The translations under genes and the position numbers were made by a program. Positions 1 through 5,797 of a stretch of 9,667 bases of DNA are shown piece by piece (positions within the stretch are counted from its first letter, which is position 1; each line of letters opens with the position of its first letter). The DNA is from Anaerolineae bacterium (GTDB lineage: Bacteria; Chloroflexota; Anaerolineae; B4-G1), in NCBI GenBank assembly GCA_030612585.1, contig JAUWNP010000168.1, positions 1 through 9,667 of the forward strand, written 5' to 3'. Under the pieces are notes generated by a model. It had not been told where the DNA came from and ran no database searches. It worked only from the letters and a program-made list of their open reading frames with translations.

Positions 1-1
1 C

Positions 2-676
2 GATAACGTCCTTGCCAGCCGCTCCATCGTCATCCCCTTGGTTCGCACGCCCGACCGTTATCGTGCCAACGCCGACCCGCTCGATTATGAAGCCTGGCCC
101 CACGACCGCCGCCAGTTGATTGACGACTTGTGGGCTCTGGCGCTGGCCCATCTTCCCGACCTATGCCAATATGAGAGAGCCGTCAACGACAAAGCACGCT
201 TGGCCGGGCGCAACCTTGAGCCATGGCGCGCTATTCTGGCTGTGGCCCTATGGCTCGATGACCAGGATGCTCAAGGGGTGCTCAAGCGCAGGGCAGAGCA
301 ATCGTCTGGTGATGGCCGGGGCGACCAAGAGCAAGAGCAGACCCGGGAGACATCGCTTTGGCAGCGTTTGGAGACACTATCAGTACACTACCAGAGGGAA
401 AGATTGCACCTGGAGTCCGGTGACCTTACCGCTCTGGTCGTCCAGGCGCTGTGCTACTGTGCCGTTCGTGCCATTGATGCCAACAGTGCCAATAGTAAAG
501 AGACCCCCTCAGACTTTATAGTCACCACGGCACAGGTCGTACAGGTCGCCAGGGCCGTCGCCAAGAGAGAGGACGGCGACCCAGACCGCATCACCGACCG
601 GCGCGTCGGGCGTGCTCTGGGCCGCATGCGGTTACAGAAAACGCCACGCCCCGGCGAATCTCGTCGTCGGGCTTGA
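2..676 (+). CDS. Primase/helicase-like ATPase, C-terminal part (5' end outside window)
   Basis: The frame is open from base 2 to the TGA ending at 676, so this is the tail of a longer protein; the in-window TTG at 38 is not a real start. The first visible residues, LASRSIVIPLVRT, look like the segment with the arginine finger in DUF3631-like or primase-associated P-loop ATPases. They are followed by a helical part (YEAWPHDRRQLIDDLWALAL, then RNLEPWRAILAVALWL) and a C-terminal winged-helix-like end, RRVGRALGRMRLQKTPRP. Walker motifs would lie upstream of the window. Proteins of this type occur in phages, plasmids and integrated elements and are thought to act on DNA during replication, which fits an accessory region. 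The protein stops right after PGESRRRA, where I would expect a further strand with a conserved Trp, so the 3' end may be truncated at a junction near 640-665. Family assignment is from memory. Confidence 0.6.
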   Translation, partial: DNVLASRSIVIPLVRTPDRYRANADPLDYEAWPHDRRQLIDDLWALALAHLPDLCQYERAVNDKARLAGRNLEPWRAILAVALWLDDQDAQGVLKRRAEQSSGDGRGDQEQEQTRETSLWQRLETLSVHYQRERLHLESGDLTALVVQALCYCAVRAIDANSANSKETPSDFIVTTAQVVQVARAVAKREDGDPDRITDRRVGRALGRMRLQKTPRPGESRRRA

Positions 677-708
677 TGTAGTATAGGATGCCGTTCAGGG
701 CCTCGAAG

Positions 709-870
709 ACCTCTCGGGCCAGGGCAATCGCATTTATAATGTCGGGCAGACTTTGGGATATCGAAAAGCCCTTTCTGCTCCCGCTGGATTGCCAAATCCA
801 GTGGCTAGGGCCTGGATCTGGCGATCCAGGCCGAGCGAATGGGATAAATGCGATTGCTTTACCTCTCGGG
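709..870. mobile_element. MITE-like element with 14-bp inverted repeats and 10-bp target duplication
   Basis: The 10-mer ACCTCTCGGG occurs at 709-718 and again, in direct orientation, at 861-870. Between them lie 142 bases whose ends carry a perfect 14-bp inverted repeat: GCAATCGCATTTAT at 724-737 and its complement at 844-857. No reading frame inside could encode a transposase. This is the signature of a non-autonomous miniature element mobilised in trans. The inverted repeats start five bases inside the left duplicate and three bases inside the right, so the exact ends are uncertain. Deleting the element plus one direct repeat restores a minus-strand reading frame (see the remnant at 660-933), which supports the insertion reading. 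The parent transposon family cannot be named from this copy. Confidence 0.7.
784..832. repeat. Two tandem hairpins forming an inverted repeat, inside the MITE
   Basis: Hairpin one is CTGGATT / AATCCAG (784-790 and 795-801) with loop GCCA. Hairpin two is GGCCTGGATC / GATCCAGGCC (809-818 and 823-832) with loop TGGC. The two loops are exact complements, and the reverse complement of 784-801 matches 813-830 at 16 of 18 bases. The block can fold as two small hairpins or as one long stem. It forms the core of the MITE-like element. Confidence 0.75.
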
Positions 871-933
871 TGGCTTCCTCTTTGGCCTTGACGTTGGGAT
901 GTGTGCTGAGGCATTGCCTCTGCGCTTCAAACC

Positions 934-3081
934 CTACGCAAAACCAGCAAAACCATCTTTCTCCAAAGTGTCCAACATTCTCCGGACTTTGTGCGCGGCA
1001 CGAGGGTAACGTGCCCCATGCGAACGAAGATCATCCACCGATTTGCTCTTCAGCTCGCGGATATGTTTGCGATCTGCTGGCTCCAGTTCTGCGCCTGGTA
1101 TTGAGGGCTGCCTTTCGGAATCAACGCAGAACAGCAGCAGATGCTCTAGCGGGGCCTGCAGTTTGGCCTGCGAACCATGGAACTTGGGCAGTACTTTCTG
1201 ACACAGTTGGTGGTCAAAGGCAGTGTCAAGGTCAAAGGCAGGGTCGCTCAGATTCTTCGCGTTCCACAGGTAGAGCAACACCTCATCAGCGACGCGGTAG
1301 CCAAAGTGCATCTTGTATGGCTGGAGCAGGTTGTTGAGTGCGACCAACTGCTCACGATATGGTGACATCTCTTCATCGGTGCGTATCGGCACCGCTTTGG
1401 GAAGAAGAGTGAATTTGCCATCAAACGTAAACGCGGCCCGGGCAGCATCATTGGCTGGGCCGGCACTGCTGGCGCCACGCTCTCGCACGAAATAGCTCTC
1501 CAGATCCACCTCGTTGAACTCTATGGTATTGGCGCGGTCCAGCACTTTGGGGCTGAACATGTAAGTTGTCTCATCCACGTTTACTGTGCCGGAGAAGTAA
1601 ACATTGCGTGGTACGTATAGTCGGGGGGGGACATAGCGTGTGGGATCAAAACCGGACTTGTGTGCAGTGTCGTAGTCACTCTTCCCACGCGACCATTGTC
1701 GCTCATCCACTCCCTGGCGTAGCGGACAGCCATCGCAGCGCACATAACACATACATGGCTCTGCTTCTCCCACTTCCGCTTCCTCGCCCCAGGATGATTC
1801 GCCTTGAGCGAGCACACAGCGGGGCAAATCGTGTAAGCGGAGTGACGATTGTTTTACCTCACCATCCTGGAGGTACCGGCTCTCCATCACGCTCAGGAAA
1901 TCGGCGAAGTAGTACTCTACTTTGGCCAGGTTCATTTCATCGAGGATGACGAAATAAGGGCATGGCTTGTCGCTTTTGAGATTGATGGTGGCCTGCAACA
2001 AGAGTCGGAGGAAATCTGTGGCACTGTAAGTGCCGGTGATGAGATTGTGGAAGCCAAGCAATCCACGGCTGTCCATCCAATCAGGCCGGACAGAGACAAA
2101 AGCATAGTTTCCTTCGCCATCGGTCGGGCTCATCCACTGTGCGAACAGTTGCGCCAGTTTGGTCTTACCGGTGCCACTGATGCCGGTGAGGATGGCGAAG
2201 GGTTTGGTTTGCAGGGAGAGATAGTAGGTGACGAGCAATTCGGGGGGAAAGTAAAACTCACGCCCTGCCACATAGTTGGTGAGGCTGCTCAAAAGTCCTG
2301 TTGTTGTTGTTGTTGGTGTTGTTGTTGGTGGATCATCATCGTCAGCGTCTGGCGGTGGACCAACGCCGCCAGCGTCTACATACTTGTTGAATACCGCATC
2401 CACTTCAGCCAAGTGCTCCAACCCGTAACGATCTCGAATCTGTTTCGCAAGTTCATTGTAAACCAAGTAATTATCTACTGTGTAACTTAGCCCTCTCGCT
2501 AGCCCAAGAAGTCCCAATGCCTTGACGGATCTACCATTCAAAACAATCCATTCATCTGGGTGCAGAATCATCAACGTGCCCGTTGTCAGGTTAGGCCATA
2601 GTCCACTGACGGACCGTGCATTTTTCAATCGTTCCCTGATAGGCTCGGCATCATCTTGGAGGCGCTGCAAAGCGTCACGTATCTGCTTGAGTATCTCTCC
2701 CTCACTCAGATTTGCCCTTTTGAAGTAAGCCCGAACGTCATTCACTCCGAATCCCCAGGTGCAACTTCCAACAACCTGGGCCGTGCCATTCTCGAGCATG
2801 GTTTTCAATTCGTTCACTGAGTAGTCTGGATAGAATTTCCAGGCCTTGTACTGTTTGCCCTTATGAATAATCCCACCTATTTGCAGAATGTGCTTGTTAA
2901 AGTCATCTACGCTGAAATGAGCGAGTGCGTCGGGCGCAATCAGGCGTCGTATCTGCTCATAAGCGTATTGCTTGACTAACATGTCTTTTGCACTCTCGTC
3001 AGGCTGTGATCTATACAACTGAATCGCGCTCTTCATCTCTGGAGATTCGACTAAACTAAAAAGATCATCTCGCAACGTCAT
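934..3081 (-). CDS. McrB-like AAA+ NTPase of a McrBC-type restriction system
   Basis: This 715-residue protein is the motor of a McrBC-like, modification-dependent type of restriction module. Residues 1-235 form an N-terminal region that includes SGLWPNLTTGTLMILHPDEW and probably recognises DNA or target. It does not look like the E. coli McrB N-terminus. An acidic and threonine-rich linker (about 244-261) follows. The AAA+ domain has Walker A GISGTGKT (300-307), Walker B ILDEMN (379-384), the sensor-1 segment GTVNVDE (498-504) and SPKVLDRA with a likely arginine finger (R516). Between Walker B and sensor 1 is an insert of about 80 residues with the cluster C-M-C-Y-V-R-C-D-G-C (443-452), a likely metal site. 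The start is the ATG at 3081, which has GGAG seven bases upstream; a frame extension to 3129 has no comparable signal. It overlaps the upstream nuclease gene by 17 bases. Whether it uses GTP or ATP cannot be read from the sequence. Confidence 0.85.
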   Translation of the reverse strand: MTLRDDLFSLVESPEMKSAIQLYRSQPDESAKDMLVKQYAYEQIRRLIAPDALAHFSVDDFNKHILQIGGIIHKGKQYKAWKFYPDYSVNELKTMLENGTAQVVGSCTWGFGVNDVRAYFKRANLSEGEILKQIRDALQRLQDDAEPIRERLKNARSVSGLWPNLTTGTLMILHPDEWIVLNGRSVKALGLLGLARGLSYTVDNYLVYNELAKQIRDRYGLEHLAEVDAVFNKYVDAGGVGPPPDADDDDPPTTTPTTTTTGLLSSLTNYVAGREFYFPPELLVTYYLSLQTKPFAILTGISGTGKTKLAQLFAQWMSPTDGEGNYAFVSVRPDWMDSRGLLGFHNLITGTYSATDFLRLLLQATINLKSDKPCPYFVILDEMNLAKVEYYFADFLSVMESRYLQDGEVKQSSLRLHDLPRCVLAQGESSWGEEAEVGEAEPCMCYVRCDGCPLRQGVDERQWSRGKSDYDTAHKSGFDPTRYVPPRLYVPRNVYFSGTVNVDETTYMFSPKVLDRANTIEFNEVDLESYFVRERGASSAGPANDAARAAFTFDGKFTLLPKAVPIRTDEEMSPYREQLVALNNLLQPYKMHFGYRVADEVLLYLWNAKNLSDPAFDLDTAFDHQLCQKVLPKFHGSQAKLQAPLEHLLLFCVDSERQPSIPGAELEPADRKHIRELKSKSVDDLRSHGARYPRAAHKVRRMLDTLEKDGFAGFA
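1623..1630. repeat. G8 (C8 in coding sense) homopolymer inside the AAA+ gene
   Basis: Eight consecutive Gs on the plus strand read as CCCCCCCC in the coding strand and encode the two prolines of YVPPRLYVPR, just before the sensor-1 strand. A one-base slip would shift the frame upstream of sensor 1 and the arginine finger and inactivate the protein. Confidence 0.9.
2299..2331. repeat. Trinucleotide tract (ACA/CCA in coding sense) encoding a Thr/Pro linker
   Basis: Eleven consecutive codons are ACA or CCA, giving PPTTTPTTTTT (residues 251-261) directly after an acidic DADDDD stretch. The tract separates the putative target-recognition region from the AAA+ domain. Copy-number change would lengthen or shorten the linker without breaking the frame. 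Confidence 0.9.
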
Positions 3082-4945
3082 TTTGCTTCTCCAATCCCGC
3101 CATCTGTGTGTGGCTCGAAGTCGTTGCAAGTAGATAGCGGATACTGTCTTGCAACCACGGTTTAGAAGACTCCAAGGGTGTTAACGGAATCGCACCTACC
3201 CCCCCAAAGTCGGAGGACAGGTTTTTCGGATCGGTGTACGTCTGTCCGTTCGTACCAAAGGCCTGAAACTGGTTTCCAGGGTAAAGAATGAATACTGCCT
3301 TTGCTTTGAGCGCATCGCGATAAGTGTGCATCTTGTACAAGTCGCCTTTCTTGTAGTCCAGCCGTTCCTCCTCGTCCCGTTCCTCGTCCGCGCCCTCCTC
3401 GCTGTTCATAAACTGGCCTGGTTCGTCATACTTGTACTTGGCGTCAAAGATGAATCGCCGTCCACCAGGCAACTCGACGGTGTAATCGGGATGCAGAGTG
3501 ACCGAGTAGGACTCACCCACCTGGTGGCGGAAGTAGCGGTTGTAATAGACGGTTGCCTGTCCCACCTGCCCCTGACTCTCGCCACTCTGGTTGATGGTGA
3601 CCCGGAAGATGTCTCCCTTCTCGACGATGAATTGCCTGGGATCAACCTGGGCACCGAGCGCGAGGGCCACGGCGTCGAGCAGTTGGAAGAAGCACCAGTA
3701 CTCGTACAGGGTGGCCATGTCTTTGCTGGGTGTCTTCAGCAGTTCCTCGAAGTCCTTCCACACTACCTTGCCCGTGAGTAGGAAGCGACGGTAGTAGTAG
3801 TTGAGTTGGCGATACCCCTCTTGCTTGAGAAGCACCTGCGAACCGGCAGGGTAGACGTGCATGTCTCCCACTTCCTCCAGAAAATGAACTCGCGCCAGGT
3901 TCTCAATGCTGCGCCGCCAACGACGGCAGTCCTCAGCCAGGTGTTCACCCCGACTGTCGGTGCCAAAGCGTGCCTCCAGTTCGCGCAGTTTGAGGACGAG
4001 TTGTCCGAGGAAATGCTTGACAAAGCGGTTTGGGGCAGTATCAAAGGTGGTCACCACACGGTCGTCGAGCAGTTGGCGGGGCACATAACCGTGAAGTTGG
4101 GACTGCAGCGCCGGGGCGACGACCCGTTGCGGACGGGCCAGGTGCTCGGCGTGGGCATACACGGCCTGCAGCGAACGAGGCGTCAGTGAGCGAGCAAGGG
4201 CCAGGCCGGTCCATACGACCTCGCGCTCGGTGGTGTGATGAGGATTCGCGGCTACGAGGCGAAAATGGAGGGGGAGACGCTTCCCATCCATCAGGTAGCG
4301 GAGGAAAAGATAGTCGAGGTAAGCCACGTGCTCATCGGGGGCCGCACGTTGGGTATAGACTGCTGTGGGGGAACCATAGTCAAAGATCAGGGCCGCCAGC
4401 CGTTCGCTAATGTCGTCCAACATCTTGCGATAGTCGTCGAGGTAGCGCATCTTGCGCGAGCGTACCTCGACAGGCAGACGGCCCAGTTCTCGTCCAGCCC
4501 ACACCACCCGCACGGCGCTGGCCCCCACGTAGTTGCCCCAGTTGAGGGTAGCGTACCCTTTTTGGCCGTGGTGTTTGAGAGGCAGAGAAGTCCCGTCGTC
4601 ACCCAGGAGGATCTGTGGAGCGTCCGTGCCTTCCCACTCAAGCCACAAATCGTAGCCGGTTTGTTCTCTGGCCTGGAGGCAAGCCTGCCCCGGCCCAGGT
4701 TCGGCACAGTAGACCAATGAGGCCGAATAGCATGGCTCAGTGCCTCGGATGACCTCGAATGGGCCAATGGTTTCTTTACGAGATGGCTGATCCTCTCGGC
4801 CTTCTGAAGGCGCGACTTCTACTGTCAAGCCATCCGTTTTGAGACAGAGTTTGATCACGGGGCAAAATCCCACAATCACTGCTCCTGCCTGTTGTCGTGA
4901 AAGGCTCCCTGAATCATCGTTCAGCGTCCCGCTATCCCAAACCAC
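3065..4945 (-). CDS. DUF2357 / PD-(D/E)XK nuclease, McrC-like effector
   Basis: This is the DNA-cleaving partner of the downstream AAA+ protein. A beta-rich N-terminal half is followed by the DUF2357 signature region, including PNRFVKHFL (residues 305-313), and by the nuclease core. The core shows LYEYW (413-417), HPDY with D487, and FDAKYKY with D501 and K503, the D...DxK arrangement of PD-(D/E)XK enzymes (PDDEXK_7/DUF524-type). The catalytic residues appear intact. The C-terminus (VGAIPLTPLESS) is also typical. The first codon of the open frame is GTG at 4945, three bases after the stop of the methyltransferase fragment. A GTG at 4873 with GGAG eight bases upstream is an attractive alternative start, because family-like sequence (IKLCLKTDGLTVEV) begins only about six residues later. 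Its 3' end overlaps the AAA+ gene by 17 bases. The nuclease-first order is the reverse of mcrB-mcrC. Confidence 0.85.
   Translation of the reverse strand: MVWDSGTLNDDSGSLSRQQAGAVIVGFCPVIKLCLKTDGLTVEVAPSEGREDQPSRKETIGPFEVIRGTEPCYSASLVYCAEPGPGQACLQAREQTGYDLWLEWEGTDAPQILLGDDGTSLPLKHHGQKGYATLNWGNYVGASAVRVVWAGRELGRLPVEVRSRKMRYLDDYRKMLDDISERLAALIFDYGSPTAVYTQRAAPDEHVAYLDYLFLRYLMDGKRLPLHFRLVAANPHHTTEREVVWTGLALARSLTPRSLQAVYAHAEHLARPQRVVAPALQSQLHGYVPRQLLDDRVVTTFDTAPNRFVKHFLGQLVLKLRELEARFGTDSRGEHLAEDCRRWRRSIENLARVHFLEEVGDMHVYPAGSQVLLKQEGYRQLNYYYRRFLLTGKVVWKDFEELLKTPSKDMATLYEYWCFFQLLDAVALALGAQVDPRQFIVEKGDIFRVTINQSGESQGQVGQATVYYNRYFRHQVGESYSVTLHPDYTVELPGGRRFIFDAKYKYDEPGQFMNSEEGADEERDEEERLDYKKGDLYKMHTYRDALKAKAVFILYPGNQFQAFGTNGQTYTDPKNLSSDFGGVGAIPLTPLESSKPWLQDSIRYLLATTSSHTQMAGLEKQNDVAR
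3089..3092 (-). promoter_or_regulatory. Ribosome binding site of the McrB-like gene
   Basis: GGAG on the minus strand lies seven bases before the ATG at 3081, inside the last codons of the nuclease gene. It decides the start of the AAA+ protein and indicates coupled translation. Confidence 0.75.
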
Positions 4946-4948
4946 GTC

Positions 4949-5104
4949 TCATCCAAAACATCCAGTCCCATACCGCTCGCGGAGTTGGGCGGGGTAGTAG
5001 GGGATTTCCCGCAGGGGCCGCTTGCCGTGCCAGTGCAGCATCGGCCGGCCGGGGAGTTCAGTAACCTCGAATAACTCGGTTTGCACGGCGTGCGTATTAG
5101 CCAC
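4949..5104 (-). pseudogene. N-terminal fragment of a Type III-like adenine DNA methyltransferase
   Basis: A GTG at 5104 with GAGGAG nine bases upstream opens a 51-residue frame. Its core, RPMLHWHGKRPLREIPYYPA, is the kind of N-terminus found on site-specific adenine methyltransferases of the Type III (Mod-like) group, just before the first catalytic motifs. The frame ends in TGA at 4949-4951 right after QLRERYGTGCFG, so the DPPY-type motif and the SAM-binding domain are absent. No catalytic part is visible further downstream: the nuclease gene begins three bases later. The most direct reading is that a deletion or recombination joined the start of a methyltransferase gene to the nuclease gene. 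It could still be translated as a short leader that couples ribosomes into the nuclease gene. The family call comes from memory of the GKRPL..YYPAQL pattern. Confidence 0.6.
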
Positions 5105-5279
5105 GATCCTGCTCTCCTCGCGTCCCGCAGCGATCAACGATGGCATCGTCGCCCTGTGATCGCACTTCGTCTAGCGTCTCGTTTATCAGGGCGTCAATTT
5201 CAGCCTCCCCCATCGTCTGGGCCTCTTCGCGGGTAGGCGCGAACATCGCATAGAGTTCCCGTGCCCAGGCCTTGCCCAC
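5097..5279 (-). CDS. Small antitoxin-like ORF, probably lacking its N-terminus
   Basis: A 60-residue frame from GTG 5279 to TAA 5097. The part ELYAMFAPTREEAQTMGEAE followed by IDALINETLDEVR resembles the C-terminal helices of small type II antitoxins that begin with a ribbon-helix-helix or similar DNA-binding part. That N-terminal part is not present here: an in-frame TAA lies at 5298-5300, and no better start with a clear ribosome site is visible. No toxin gene is adjacent. The last 8 bases overlap the start of the methyltransferase fragment, whose ribosome site lies inside this ORF, so the two were once, or still are, co-translated. It may be a pseudogene remnant, or a genuine small leader protein of the restriction operon. 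Assignment is tentative. Confidence 0.4.
   Translation of the reverse strand: MGKAWARELYAMFAPTREEAQTMGEAEIDALINETLDEVRSQGDDAIVDRCGTRGEQDRG
5114..5119 (-). promoter_or_regulatory. Ribosome binding site of the methyltransferase fragment
   Basis: GAGGAG on the minus strand lies nine bases before the GTG at 5104. It is the strongest Shine-Dalgarno match in this part of the operon and favours 5104 over the in-frame ATG at 5146. Confidence 0.6.
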
Positions 5280-5336
5280 AGCCGATGTAGCAACTACTTA
5301 CCGCGCCTCCAGAATGTGGAAGCTCCACAATTCACC

Positions 5337-5573
5337 ATAGAGAGTTCTGCATAAAAACTCTTCGCCAGAAACACTACAACGAATTTAGAATGGAACGAAT
5401 CTGGGGCTCAACCCAATCCGTGTGCCCCGCTTGGGTGATTAGAACTCGCGCGTCGCCTGTGTTCAATGCTGCTTCCAGGGTATCCACGATGTCAAATTGA
5501 CAGGTCTTGCCTTGGGATCGCCTATTCGTTTTTTTCTCCATTCGTTGTAGTGTTTTTGTGCGGAATTCACTAT
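5337..5573. repeat. 237-bp element with imperfect inverted ends
   Basis: Bases 5337-5358 match the complement of 5552-5573 at 18 of 22 positions. The 16-mer AAACACTACAACGAAT (5369-5384) is perfectly complementary to 5540-5555. The left end differs from the right by an extra 14 bases between the two blocks. The whole looks like a decayed miniature transposon or large palindromic repeat. I could not find a target-site duplication at its borders. The stretch 5280-5797 as a whole contains no clear gene. Confidence 0.55.
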
Positions 5574-5580
5574 ACAGCAT
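5374..5580 (-). CDS. Doubtful 68-codon ORF inside the inverted-repeat element
   Basis: ATG 5580 to TAG 5374. The first 14 or so codons are translated from the right inverted end of the 237-bp element, and the last few from the left end. The middle (FDIVDTLEAALNTGD, then ARVLITQAG) has protein-like composition but matches no family I know, and no good Shine-Dalgarno sequence precedes the ATG. It is too short for a transposase. It may be a chance frame across a repeat. Confidence 0.2.
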   Translation of the reverse strand: MLYSEFRTKTLQRMEKKTNRRSQGKTCQFDIVDTLEAALNTGDARVLITQAGHTDWVEPQIRSILNSL

Positions 5581-5622
5581 GGGGCAGGGGATGTCAAGAG
5601 GCGGTTGGGAAGGCGCAGGTGA

Positions 5623-5679
5623 ACGCAGATGCGCGCTGATTCTTTCTTCCTATCTACGAAAATCTGCGTGCATCTGCGT
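5623..5679. repeat. CGCAGAT-type interspersed inverted repeat
   Basis: ACGCAGATGC at 5623-5632 is perfectly complementary to GCATCTGCGT at 5670-5679, and a further ATCTGCGT lies at 5662-5669. Repeats of this wording are scattered through intergenic regions of some environmental bacterial genomes (recall). The loop of 37 bases is too long for a simple terminator, and there is no T-tract placed like one. Confidence 0.55.
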
Positions 5680-5797
5680 CCCATTATTAATCAGTTTTTT
5701 ATCTTCTCCCAACGTTATATTCACGCCCAGCGGGTATACTATCATCAACAAAGCGAGCATGTTGACCAGCGCTCCATCATCGCTTCAATGAGGAAAG

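Larger units (their letters stand above)
660..933 (-). pseudogene. Gene remnant split by a MITE-like insertion
   Basis: Read on the minus strand, bases 933-871 encode a frame ending HPNVKAKEEATRE, and bases 708-660 encode VFEALNGILYYIKPDD. The two are in different frames because 152 bases (a 142-bp element plus one 10-bp duplicate) lie between them. Joining them through one copy of the direct repeat gives the uninterrupted peptide KEEATREVFEALNGILYY, which has a protein-like, amphipathic composition. I see no start codon in this frame: it opens inside the 3' end of the AAA+ gene. It runs out at about 650, where the plus-strand gene takes over. It is therefore a fragment, truncated at both ends before or after the insertion. 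I do not recognise the family. It could be the relic of a third gene downstream of the nuclease/AAA pair. Confidence 0.45.

Noticed and set aside
591..914. A minus-strand frame of 107 codons starting at 914
   Set aside because: It reads through the MITE-like element and then into the antisense of the primase/helicase-like gene. Only a short part (about 708-660) looks like protein, and this is reported as part of the split remnant.
1212..1247. An 18-base duplication (GGTCAAAGGCAG twice) giving DPAFDL DTAFDH in the AAA+ protein
   Set aside because: It is only two imperfect copies and could be ordinary coding sequence; no consequence can be argued.
1849..2490. A 213-codon plus-strand frame
   Set aside because: Antisense to the AAA+ gene. 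It contains a run of Cys codons that is only the complement of the ACA-repeat linker.
3082..3129. Sixteen extra N-terminal codons for the AAA+ protein
   Set aside because: The ATG at 3081 has GGAG at ideal spacing. The extension (MQRLRATHRWRDWRSK) is in a region already coding for the nuclease and looks like its shadow.
5735..5740. TATACT as a -10 box for the small gene at 5798
   Set aside because: No convincing -35 hexamer lies 16-18 bases upstream, so a promoter is not supported.
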